Assembly (NCBI RefSeq): GCF_017877055.1
Contig: NZ_JAGIPG010000001.1
Span: 248,001 to 312,000, forward strand
Direction of reading: 5' to 3'
Source of the DNA: Neorhizobium galegae
GTDB taxonomy: Bacteria; Pseudomonadota; Alphaproteobacteria; Rhizobiales; Rhizobiaceae
Length of the DNA: 64,000 bases
This document shows, one piece after another, positions 23,556 through 31,233 of this stretch (its first letter is position 1; the number at the start of each line of letters is the position of its first letter). A program made the position numbers and the translations under genes. The notes under the pieces were generated by a model. That model saw nothing but the letters and a program-made list of their open reading frames with translations. It was not told the origin of the DNA and searched no databases.

Positions 23556-26009
23556 ATGCAGTTCTCACGCAATAATCACCCTCAGAGTTCTGACCTTTCC
23601 AACGCCGAAGACGACGCCGTCGATCCGGCGCAGCCGGGTCTTCGCCGCCAGAATCTGGCTGATCTCAACCAGTCGGCGATCGAGCAGGCGCCATGGCAGG
23701 CGGCTTTCCGGCTGGCCCCGAACGTGCGGTTCACCCGCACGCCGGAAAGCGCGCTGGCCCGCAAGGCGAATGCCGGACAAGGCCCCGAGGCGCCGGTCCC
23801 GGCGCCATTGGCCGAGGAGATCGAGGTCATTCCCTCGGAAGTGTTTTTGACGGCCGTCGCGCATGATTCGCCGGTAACCTATCAGCCGCCCGCCGCTCCG
23901 CTCGAACAGATAGCGGGCCTGCAGCAGCTTGCCGCGACCATGCGTTATCACGTGCCGGAATCCCATTCGGTCATCGTCACGCAGCCTGAGCCGGTTCAGG
24001 ACGGCGCACCCGTCGTCGTGCCGCGCCAGGATATCGCGATCTCCGACTTCGCCTTCTGGGACGCCATGCCGTTCGAGCTCGAAGGGCCTGTGGTCATCGA
24101 GACCGAACCCCTGCCGATCAAACCGGAAATCCTGCCGGTCGCCGTGGCGCAGCCGGGCGCGCCCGTCACCGACCTCTATCGCGAGGTGCCGCGCCGGACC
24201 GTGGCCAGAACCGTCGTGGTCGCGCCTTCTCCGAGACCGGAGCCGGTCAAGGCACTGGAGCCTGCGGCCCCCGTCCGGATCGCTCCGCAGCGTGTGATCA
24301 AAACCAGGGCACCGGTCGTCGTCGAACCTGTACCGGCGCCTATCGTCCAGGTCCCGTTGCCAGCACCTGCGCCGGTCGTAGCCGCCGAACCCGCTTTCGT
24401 ACAAGTTGCTCCCGTGCAGCCCGAAATCGTACGTCCGCGGTCCGTGCGGCCGGCCGAGGCGGAATATGAATTCCCGCCGATCTCGCTGCTCCAGGAGCCG
24501 CAGGGCGAGCGCGGCCAGGCGATGCAGCCGGATGCGCTGCAGCAGAGCGCCGGCCTGCTCGAGAGCATTCTCGAGGATTTCGGCATTCGCGGCGAGATCA
24601 TCGACGTGCGTCCGGGTCCTGTCGTGACGCTTTATGAATTCGAGCCTGCGCCGGGTGTCAAATCCTCGCGCGTCATCGGCCTTGCGGACGATATCGCCCG
24701 TTCGATGTCGGCGCTGTCGGCCCGCGTCGCCGTGGTGCCCGGCCGCAACGTCATCGGCATCGAACTGCCGAACGCCACCCGCGAAACCGTCTATTTCCGC
24801 GAGTTGATCGAGTGCGAGGACTATTGGGAGACCAAGCATCGGCTGGCGCTCTGCCTCGGCAAGACGATCGGCGGCGAACCGGTTATCGCCGAACTCGCCA
24901 AGATGCCGCATCTGCTCGTCGCCGGCACCACCGGTTCCGGCAAGTCGGTCGCCATCAACACCATGATCCTGTCGCTTCTCTACCGGCTGCGGCCGGAGGA
25001 ATGCCGGCTGATCATGATCGATCCGAAGATGCTCGAGCTTTCCGTTTATGACGGCATTCCGCACCTGCTGACCCCCGTCGTGACCGATCCCAAGAAGGCC
25101 GTGCTGGCGTTGAAATGGGCGGTCCGCGAGATGGAGGATCGCTACAAGAAGATGTCGCGCCTCGGCGTGCGCAATATCGACGGCTACAATCAGCGCGCCG
25201 CGGGTGCCCGCGAAAAAGGCGAGGTGATCACCGTCAGCGTCCAGGCGGGCTTCGACCGGCAGACAGGCGAGATCCTCTACGAAGAGCAGGAGATGGATCT
25301 CTCGCCGATGCCTTATATCGTCGTCATCGTCGACGAGATGGCCGACCTGATGATGGTCGCCGGCAAGGATATCGAAGGCGCGATCCAGCGGCTGGCGCAG
25401 ATGGCGCGTGCCGCCGGCATCCACCTGATCATGGCGACGCAGCGTCCTTCGGTCGATGTCATCACCGGCACGATCAAGGCGAATTTCCCGACCCGCATTT
25501 CCTTCCAGGTCACTTCCAAGATCGACAGCCGCACCATTCTCGGGGAGCAGGGTGCCGAGCACCTGCTCGGCCAGGGCGACATGCTGCACATGGCCGGCGG
25601 CGGACGGATTTCCCGCGTCCACGGGCCGTTCGTCTCGGATGCCGAAGTGGAACTGGTGGTCCGCCACCTCAAGACCCAGGGCCGGCCTGACTATCTCGGC
25701 ACGGTCACCGAGGACGAAGACGACGAGGAAGACGAGGACGTCTCCAGCCAGGAAGCCGTGTTCGACAAGAGTGCGATGGGCGGAGACGACAGCGACGAGC
25801 TTTACGACAAGGCCGTCAAGGTGGTCATGAAGGACCGCAAGTGCTCGACCTCCTATATCCAGCGCCGCCTTTCTGTCGGTTACAACCGCGCCGCCTCTTT
25901 GGTGGAGCGTATGGAGCAGGAAGGTCTGGTCGGCCCGGCCAACCATGTCGGCAAACGTGAGATCATTGCCGGCGGGCGTTCTGCCGCCGCCGAGGATTTC
26001 GGGGACTGA
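23556..26009 (+). CDS. ftsK: FtsK/SpoIIIE-type DNA translocase without membrane anchor
   Basis: The protein pumps double-stranded DNA, as in chromosome dimer resolution at division. Residues 1-310 are a Pro/Val/Ala-rich linker; no hydrophobic stretch long enough for a membrane helix is present, unlike the usual four-helix FtsK. The motor follows, with Walker A GTTGSGKS at 457-464 and Walker B VIVDEMAD (Asp593), then [19 protein letters not shown]. An acidic stretch ([11 protein letters not shown]) links to a complete gamma winged-helix domain (about 755-810, [19 protein letters not shown]), which in FtsK reads KOPS. It may be a soluble paralogue. The start ATG 23556 lacks a strong ribosome site. 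Confidence 0.88.
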   Translation: MQFSRNNHPQSSDLSNAEDDAVDPAQPGLRRQNLADLNQSAIEQAPWQAAFRLAPNVRFTRTPESALARKANAGQGPEAPVPAPLAEEIEVIPSEVFLTAVAHDSPVTYQPPAAPLEQIAGLQQLAATMRYHVPESHSVIVTQPEPVQDGAPVVVPRQDIAISDFAFWDAMPFELEGPVVIETEPLPIKPEILPVAVAQPGAPVTDLYREVPRRTVARTVVVAPSPRPEPVKALEPAAPVRIAPQRVIKTRAPVVVEPVPAPIVQVPLPAPAPVVAAEPAFVQVAPVQPEIVRPRSVRPAEAEYEFPPISLLQEPQGERGQAMQPDALQQSAGLLESILEDFGIRGEIIDVRPGPVVTLYEFEPAPGVKSSRVIGLADDIARSMSALSARVAVVPGRNVIGIELPNATRETVYFRELIECEDYWETKHRLALCLGKTIGGEPVIAELAKMPHLLVAGTTGSGKSVAINTMILSLLYRLRPEECRLIMIDPKMLELSVYDGIPHLLTPVVTDPKKAVLALKWAVREMEDRYKKMSRLGVRNIDGYNQRAAGAREKGEVITVSVQAGFDRQTGEILYEEQEMDLSPMPYIVVIVDEMADLMMVAGKDIEGAIQRLAQMARAAGIHLIMATQRPSVDVITGTIKANFPTRISFQVTSKIDSRTILGEQGAEHLLGQGDMLHMAGGGRISRVHGPFVSDAEVELVVRHLKTQGRPDYLGTVTEDEDDEEDEDVSSQEAVFDKSAMGGDDSDELYDKAVKVVMKDRKCSTSYIQRRLSVGYNRAASLVERMEQEGLVGPANHVGKREIIAGGRSAAAEDFGD

Positions 26010-26548
26010 AGCGGATTTCTGAAGTTCATACACGCGACGGATCGGGTGGGCGTCACACGGCACGCCCGCAAAAAAATTCCGCTGCGATTGTCCCCATCCC
26101 TGAAACCCGTGCCTACAATTGCCCCGCCTCCGTCGCCGGAGTGTTTCGCGAGACGTTCGCGGGCAGGCGGAGGCCGGCGCCCTGGTTGGACCTGTAACGT
26201 GCAGGAAAGGTCAGGGAGGTGAAAGCCATGGAGGGTGCGCTGAAAGGCAAGCCTTCCTATCAAGCCTCCCCCTGGCCGCCGGGCAGGGTTCGGTTGAGCC
26301 GTGCAAGTGGCAAGGTTTCCCGAAAGGAAGCCGCGAACGAAGCCACGCAGCGAGGCCAGGTGATCACCTGTAGGGGCCGGAAGCCCTGACAAGACGCCGA
26401 AGGCCACGCGAATGCGGAGCCACCTACTAAACTCTATTGAGGTTCCGCATTCGTGTGGGCTCTCCGATCTTTGAAAAGCCACGGCAGGAAACTGCGCGGG
26501 GGGATCTCGCGCGGCCGAAGGTCAGTTCTTGGCGAGTTGCAACCGGTA
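26010..26548. other. 539-base intergenic region after ftsK
   Basis: No protein-coding gene is supported here. It begins with a GC-rich inverted repeat (GGGCGT...ACGCCC, 26047-26067) followed by an A-run, continues with a -10-like TACAAT at 26114-26119, and then holds a dense series of inverted repeats up to about 26460, described as a candidate RNA. From about 26465 to the aminotransferase stop at 26549 nothing distinct is seen. Confidence 0.6.
26126..26461 (+). ncRNA. Candidate structured non-coding RNA (unidentified)
   Basis: A block of about 335 bases carries several paired elements. GCCTCCG (26126-26132) pairs with CGGAGGC (26168-26174). CGCGA and TCGCG form a small stem inside it. GGTTTCC/GGAAGCC close on a CGAAA loop. 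CCACGCGAATGCGGA (26404-26418) pairs with TCCGCATTCGTGTGG (26444-26458), a 15-bp stem allowing G-U pairs, with an inner ACCT/AGGT stem. TACAAT just upstream could be the -10 box. The hallmark sequences of RNase P RNA, tmRNA and SRP RNA were looked for and not found. Strand is inferred from the promoter-like box; no T-run terminator is obvious. Confidence 0.45.
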
Positions 26549-27718
26549 TCACCGGCCGCGGATATAATCGCTGAGCCGGTTGGCGGCGTCCTCGACCTGC
26601 AGCGGATCGCGCAGGAAACAGGCGCGCATGAAACCCTGTCCGCCCGGACCGAAGGCGGTTCCCGGCGCCAATCCGACGCCGGTCTTGTCGACGATCCTGA
26701 AGGCCTCCTCACGGCTGTCGGTAACGCCGTCGATCTTCACGAAGGCGTAGAGGGCGCCCTCGGGCTTCAGCGTTTCCACCCGGTTGGTGGCGATCAGCGC
26801 GTCGCAGAGGATGTCGCGAGATTTTCGCGCCCGTTCGATATTGGTGCGGATGAAATCGTCGCCCTGTTCGAGAGCGGCGATCGCGCCCTTCTGCATGAAC
26901 TGGGCGACGCCCGAGGTCGAATACTGGATGAGGTTGGTCAGCGTCTGGCCGATTTCCGCCGGTGCCACCATCCAGCCGACCCGCCAGCCGGTCATGCACC
27001 AGTTCTTCGAGAAGGAATTGGCGAAGATGATCCGGTCTTCCGGCTCCATCACATCCATGAAAGACGGCGCGCGGGCGCCCTCGAAATAATAGAGGCCGTA
27101 GATCTCGTCGGCGATGATCCACAGGCCATGTTTGCGGGCAAGATCGAGGATCGCCTTGAGATCGTCATGGGTGGCGGTCCAGCCGGTCGGGTTGGACGGC
27201 GAGTTGATAAAGATCGCGCTGGTCTTCGGGGTGATCGCTGCCTTGAGCCGCTCGATATCGAGCACCCAGCGACCGTCGGTAAAGCCGAGTTCGACGGTGA
27301 CCGGCTTGGCTTCCGAAACGCCGATGGCGTTGACGACATTCGGCCAGGCGGGGGAGAGATAGACGATCTCGTTGCCGGCGGAGGCGACCGTCTGGATGGC
27401 GAGAACAATCGACTGCATGCCGGAGCCGGTGACGTAGATGTTGTCGACCGACAGGTCCTTCGCGTAGTGCCGCTGGTAATAACGGACAATCGACTCGCGG
27501 AGTGCGGGAATGCCTTGCGTCCAGGTGTAGAAGGTCTCTCCGGCGAGCAGGGCTTCGCTGGCGGCGCGGGTGATGAAATCGGGCGTCGGCAGGTCGCCTT
27601 CGCCGATCCAGAGCGGCATCAGGTTTTCGCGGCCTCGGGCATAGGTGACGATTTCGCCAATGCCGCTGCGGGGCGCGGCCGCGGCGCGGGCGCTGATGTC
27701 CGGTCTTATGATTGTCAT
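26549..27718 (-). CDS. Class I/II PLP-dependent aminotransferase
   Basis: The 389-residue enzyme belongs to the aspartate aminotransferase superfamily. Seen motifs are SPSNPTGW near residue 170, the Asp/Tyr pair in IIADEIYGLYY, and the PLP lysine in NSFSKNWCMTGWRVGW near 230, followed by the substrate-carboxylate Arg near 365 (MRACFLRDP). The substrate cannot be told. The start ATG 27718 fits the usual N-terminal distance; an upstream in-frame ATG at 27769 adds 17 residues without conservation. It lies downstream of, and is not clearly part of, the sulfoquinovose cluster: 93 bases separate it from the flavin reductase. Confidence 0.85.
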   Translation of the reverse strand: MTIIRPDISARAAAAPRSGIGEIVTYARGRENLMPLWIGEGDLPTPDFITRAASEALLAGETFYTWTQGIPALRESIVRYYQRHYAKDLSVDNIYVTGSGMQSIVLAIQTVASAGNEIVYLSPAWPNVVNAIGVSEAKPVTVELGFTDGRWVLDIERLKAAITPKTSAIFINSPSNPTGWTATHDDLKAILDLARKHGLWIIADEIYGLYYFEGARAPSFMDVMEPEDRIIFANSFSKNWCMTGWRVGWMVAPAEIGQTLTNLIQYSTSGVAQFMQKGAIAALEQGDDFIRTNIERARKSRDILCDALIATNRVETLKPEGALYAFVKIDGVTDSREEAFRIVDKTGVGLAPGTAFGPGGQGFMRACFLRDPLQVEDAANRLSDYIRGR

Positions 27719-27811
27719 GGATTGCCCTGTCGGTCCTGGCTGGTTTGTCGCAAAACTGACTTGGCCCAACCGCGCCCGCGGGTCAATATTTCCGGTGCCG
27801 GATTTTATTGT

Positions 27812-28348
27812 TTACTGGCTGGTGGCGCTGGCGAAGCGGCCGAATGTGCCACGGGAGAAACACAGCGGATCGCCTTCCCGGTGGGCTGCGCGCAGCACGC
27901 GACCGAGGATCAGCGTATGGTCGCCGGCATCGTGCATCGAGGAGAGTTCGCATTCGAAGCGAGCCAGCGTGCCGGGTATGACCGGCACGCCTTCGTGGTT
28001 CTGGTTCCAGAACAGCTCCTCGAACCCCAGGCCGCCGCGCGTGAACCGGGCGCTCAGTAGATCCTGGTCGGCGCTCAGCACATGGATGGCGAAATGGCTG
28101 GCGGCAGTAAAAGCCGCGTGGCGCGACGAGTTCTTGGCCGGCGACCAGAGAACCAGCGGCGGATCGAGCGATACCGAGGTGAAGCTGTTGACCGTCATGC
28201 CGATCGGGCCATTCGGGGTCGTTGCCGTCACCACAGTCACGCCGGTCGTAAATGCCCCGAGCGCATTGCGATAATGCCGCGCGGTCGATGCGTCCGGAAT
28301 GAAGATCTGTTCACTGAGCGTGCTTGCGGTGTCGGCAGTGATCATCAT
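27812..28348 (-). CDS. smoA: Flavin reductase, SmoA-like
   Basis: The 178-residue protein has the flavin-reductase fold of the HpaC/RutF type (FTTGVTVVTATTPNGPIGMT, NSFTSVSLDPPLVLW, FAIHVLSADQ). It would use NAD(P)H to make reduced FMN for the monooxygenase encoded two genes upstream. Its start overlaps the stop of the aldo/keto reductase (ATGA), so the three genes are co-translated. In the described Agrobacterium sulfo-SMO pathway, SmoA is the FMN reductase of exactly this trio; the symbol is given by gene context. Confidence 0.75.
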   Translation of the reverse strand: MMITADTASTLSEQIFIPDASTARHYRNALGAFTTGVTVVTATTPNGPIGMTVNSFTSVSLDPPLVLWSPAKNSSRHAAFTAASHFAIHVLSADQDLLSARFTRGGLGFEELFWNQNHEGVPVIPGTLARFECELSSMHDAGDHTLILGRVLRAAHREGDPLCFSRGTFGRFASATSQ

Positions 28349-29247
28349 GGCACCTGCTTTCCGATTGCGGCTGAGTAGAGTTCGAACCAGGTCTGGCGAT
28401 CGATCGTCACCTTGGCGGCGTCGGCGATCGTGGCGATACGGGCAAGATTGTTGGTGCCGAGTACCGGCAGGATGTTGGCGGGATGGGCCAGCAGCCAGGC
28501 GACCGCGACGGCTGTGGCATCGACGCCCTGTTCCGCGGCGACGCGCTCCAGGACCGACATCAAGCTCTCATTCTTGAACAGCGAGCCGCCGCCGAGCGGC
28601 GACCAGGCCATCGGCGCGATGTTGCGCTCCTGCAGGTAGGCGAGGTCGCCATTGGTGAAGGCGCTTGCCGCCACAAGGCTGATCTCGATCTGGTTGGTGA
28701 CGAGTTCGGCTTCCATGGAGGATTGCAGCAGGGAGAAATCCCAGGGACGGAAATTGGAAACGCCGACGGCGCGCACCTTGCCGGATACGACCAGCGCGTC
28801 GAGCGCCGGGCCTGTCTCGTCCGGATCCATGAACGGGTCGGGCCGGTGGATCAGCAACAGATCGATATAGTCGGTCGCCATGTCGCGCAGCGAGGCCTCG
28901 ACCGACGCGTTGATATGGGCCGCACTGGTATCGTAGTGCTTGCCGCGGACTGCGGAATGGCGACCGGCCGGCGCGACGATGCCGCATTTGGTGACGATCT
29001 CGATTTGGTCGCGCAACGAAGGCGAGGCTTTCAGCGCCGCGCCGAAAATCGCTTCCGCCGTGTAGCCTCCATAGATATCGGCCTGGTCCATGGTGGTGAT
29101 GCCCTGCGCCAGGCAGGCTTCGATCTTCGCCTGGACATGTTTCGGCGAGGTATCGGCATCGTTTCCGATCCGCCACATGCCATAGACGAGGCGGCTGAGA
29201 TGGAGGTCGGGCGAAAGTTGAACGCGGTCCAGGTGGTGAGGGGTCAT
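28345..29247 (-). CDS. smoB: Aldo/keto reductase, SmoB-like 6-oxo-glucose reductase
   Basis: The 300-residue AKR has the catalytic tetrad Asp54 (MDQAD), Tyr59 (DIYGGY), Lys87 (VTKCG) and His134 (LLIHRPD), and C-terminal NADPH-binding residues (LPVLGTNNLARI). In the sulfo-SMO pathway SmoB reduces 6-oxo-glucose, formed when sulfite leaves sulfoquinovose, to glucose. Placement between the monooxygenase and flavin reductase genes supports this role; on sequence alone it could be another AKR. The ATG overlaps the monooxygenase stop by one base. Confidence 0.75.
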   Translation of the reverse strand: MTPHHLDRVQLSPDLHLSRLVYGMWRIGNDADTSPKHVQAKIEACLAQGITTMDQADIYGGYTAEAIFGAALKASPSLRDQIEIVTKCGIVAPAGRHSAVRGKHYDTSAAHINASVEASLRDMATDYIDLLLIHRPDPFMDPDETGPALDALVVSGKVRAVGVSNFRPWDFSLLQSSMEAELVTNQIEISLVAASAFTNGDLAYLQERNIAPMAWSPLGGGSLFKNESLMSVLERVAAEQGVDATAVAVAWLLAHPANILPVLGTNNLARIATIADAAKVTIDRQTWFELYSAAIGKQVP

Positions 29248-30404
29248 CAGTGTCGTCTCCCGTTGCCGAGCGGCGTTGCGGGTGTCTCGGCCGGCACGCG
29301 ACCATAGGCATGCGGCAGCGAACAGGTCTTGAGCTCGGGCAGGACCTTCTGACCGAAATGTTCCGCCTCGTCGAGATGCGGATAGCCCGAAAAGATGAAA
29401 GCCCGGATGCCCATCTTCCGGTAGGCCTCGATTTCCGAGAGCACCTGGTCGGCGGAACCGACCAGCGCCGCGCCGCAACCAGAACGGGCCCGGCCGATGC
29501 CCGTCCAGAGGTGCCGTTCGACGTAGCCAAACTTGTCGGCGAGTTCGCGGGCCTTCGCCTGGTGCGAGACGCCGAGCGAGGTGCTGTCATGGGCGCGGCT
29601 GCGGATCAGCTGGCCGTATTCGTCATCCAGCTTGGAGACCAGATGCTCCGCGTAGTCGCGGGCCTCCTTCTCGGTGTCGCGGACGATCATGTGGACGCGC
29701 AGGCCGTAGTCGAGTGTCCGGCCATGGGCGGCGGCGCGGGCGTGGACCGCTTTCATCCGCTCGGCCAACTGGTCCCTGGTTTCCGGCCACATGAGGTAGA
29801 CGTCGCATTGGGCGCCGCAGAGCTCCAGTGCGTCCGGCGAATAGCCGCCGAAATAGAGGAGCGGGCCGCCGTTCTGCTGGTAGGGCCTCGCCGGCTCGGT
29901 GGTGACGCCCCTGAAATTATAGACCTCGCCCTCGTGATCGATCGTGTCGCGCGTCCAGGCCTGACGGAGGATCTGTACGACCTCGTGGCTGCGGCGGTAA
30001 CGGAAGGCGCTGTCGGCGACTTCGCCGGGAAAATCGGAGCTGATGACGTTGAGCGTCAGCCGGCCCTTCAGCATGTGGTCGAGGGTCGCGACGGTGCGGG
30101 CGAGCATGATCGGCTGCATCTCGCCGCAGCGGATGGCTGCCAGCAGATTGATCCTGTCGGTTATCTGCGAGCAGGCGGCGACGAAGCTCAGCGTGTCCTG
30201 ACCGACCTGATAGGAAGACGGGCAGAGGATGTTGCGAAAGCCGAGCGCCTCAGTGCGCCTGACGATGTCGGAGCAATGTTCCCAGCTAGACTTCAGCGCG
30301 TCATCTGGCACGCCGAGATAGGCGTAGTCGTCTGAGCACAGGGCGGCGAACCAGGATACCTCAGCGGCATCGAGATCCGGCGATGTTATGGGCACGACAG
30401 TCAT
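29247..30404 (-). CDS. smoC: FMNH2-dependent sulfonate monooxygenase (SsuD/SmoC type)
   Basis: The 385-residue protein is a luciferase-like TIM barrel close to alkanesulfonate monooxygenase SsuD. Residues needed in SsuD are kept at a constant offset: Arg236 and His238 (GLRVHMIVR), Arg307 (GIGRARSG) and Tyr341 (FSGYPHL), equivalent to SsuD R226, H228, R297 and Y331. With the AKR, the flavin reductase and the sulfoquinovosidase next door, oxidative desulfonation of sulfoquinovose is the likely reaction. ATG 30404 has GAGGAG upstream and is the first gene of the operon, divergent from a GntR gene. Confidence 0.82.
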   Translation of the reverse strand: MTVVPITSPDLDAAEVSWFAALCSDDYAYLGVPDDALKSSWEHCSDIVRRTEALGFRNILCPSSYQVGQDTLSFVAACSQITDRINLLAAIRCGEMQPIMLARTVATLDHMLKGRLTLNVISSDFPGEVADSAFRYRRSHEVVQILRQAWTRDTIDHEGEVYNFRGVTTEPARPYQQNGGPLLYFGGYSPDALELCGAQCDVYLMWPETRDQLAERMKAVHARAAAHGRTLDYGLRVHMIVRDTEKEARDYAEHLVSKLDDEYGQLIRSRAHDSTSLGVSHQAKARELADKFGYVERHLWTGIGRARSGCGAALVGSADQVLSEIEAYRKMGIRAFIFSGYPHLDEAEHFGQKVLPELKTCSLPHAYGRVPAETPATPLGNGRRH

Positions 30405-30447
30405 CAGATTCTCCTCAACTCCTGACCCTTGAATATCATCCGTGTTT

Positions 30448-30470
30448 GTGTAAATCAATGGTGTATCAAT
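30448..30470. promoter_or_regulatory. Direct repeat in the smoC/gntR intergenic region
   Basis: GTGTAAATCAAT (30448-30459) and GTGTATCAAT (30461-30470) are near-identical direct repeats in the 102-base divergent region. They are a good candidate operator for the adjacent GntR regulator controlling both directions. Confidence 0.45.
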
Positions 30471-30506
30471 TTGAGTGCGTCATTCCCGGGGAGGGGGAAA
30501 CGGCTT

Positions 30507-31211
30507 ATGGACAGTTATCCGGGCAGCCTGCCGATCTATCTGCAAATCGCCGAACTGCTGGTTCGCGACATCGCCGCCGGCCGGCTTGTCGATGGCGAAA
30601 AGCTGGCCCCCGAGCGCGACATGGCGGTGCAGCTCGGCATTGCTGTCGGCACCTTGCGCAAGGCGCTGGCGGAACTGCAGAACCGCGGGCTCCTGGAGCG
30701 GGTGCAGGGATCAGGCAACTACGTCCGGGCGATCAGCGATCCGAAGAGCGTCTATGCGATGTTCCGGTTGGAACTCATCCAGGGCGGCGGCCTGCCGACC
30801 GCGGAATTGCTCGACGTGATGCGGCTCGACAAACCCAAGGACCTGCCGAGGTTCGGCTTTTCGCCGGAAGGACACCGCATCCGCCGCATTCGTCGGCTGT
30901 CGGGCAAAGTCGCGGCGCTCGAGGAGATCTGGCTCGATGGGTCCTATGTGGCGGCGATCGCGCCGGAGGAGCTGTCGGAATCTCTCTATCTCTACTACCG
31001 CACCCGGCTGGGTCTCTGGATCGTCCGGGCGGAGGACAAGATCGACCTCGACACCGTGCCCGACTGGGCGCCGCCTGTTTTCGGCCAGAAGCCGGGCTCG
31101 CCGATCCCCCACGTGCTTCGGACGAGCCTGGCACAGGACGGAGCGCTGGCCGAGGTTTCCCGCACATGGTTCGACCATTCCGTGGCGCGCTACGTATCGC
31201 GGCTGCGGTAG
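30507..31211 (+). CDS. GntR/HutC-family transcriptional regulator
   Basis: The 234-residue protein has a GntR winged helix-turn-helix at about 5-72 (LPIYLQIAELLVRDI, LAPERDMAVQLGI, GLLERVQGSGNYV) and a UTRA effector-binding domain (about 85-230). HutC-type regulators usually sense a sugar or intermediate. It is divergent from the monooxygenase operon and 22 bases upstream of the sulfoquinovosidase gene, so sulfoquinovose or a pathway intermediate is the likely ligand. ATG 30507 follows GGGGAGGGGGAA; an upstream in-frame codon at 30429 would place extra residues before the conserved start. Confidence 0.87.
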   Translation: MDSYPGSLPIYLQIAELLVRDIAAGRLVDGEKLAPERDMAVQLGIAVGTLRKALAELQNRGLLERVQGSGNYVRAISDPKSVYAMFRLELIQGGGLPTAELLDVMRLDKPKDLPRFGFSPEGHRIRRIRRLSGKVAALEEIWLDGSYVAAIAPEELSESLYLYYRTRLGLWIVRAEDKIDLDTVPDWAPPVFGQKPGSPIPHVLRTSLAQDGALAEVSRTWFDHSVARYVSRLR

Positions 31212-31233
31212 ACAACAATCGAGTACCGACACG

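Noticed and set aside
23565-26063. 830-codon open frame on the minus strand opposite ftsK
   Set aside because: High-GC shadow of ftsK; no motif, no ribosome site.
26047-26078. Terminator after ftsK
   Set aside because: The hairpin is followed by an A-run on the plus strand, and on the minus strand the T-run precedes the stem, so neither direction fits.
26126-26461. RNase P RNA, tmRNA, SRP RNA or cobalamin riboswitch
   Set aside because: The conserved cores (GAGGAAAGTCC, tag reading frame with TTCGA-type arms, the SRP GGAAG apical loop in context, B12 box) were not found.
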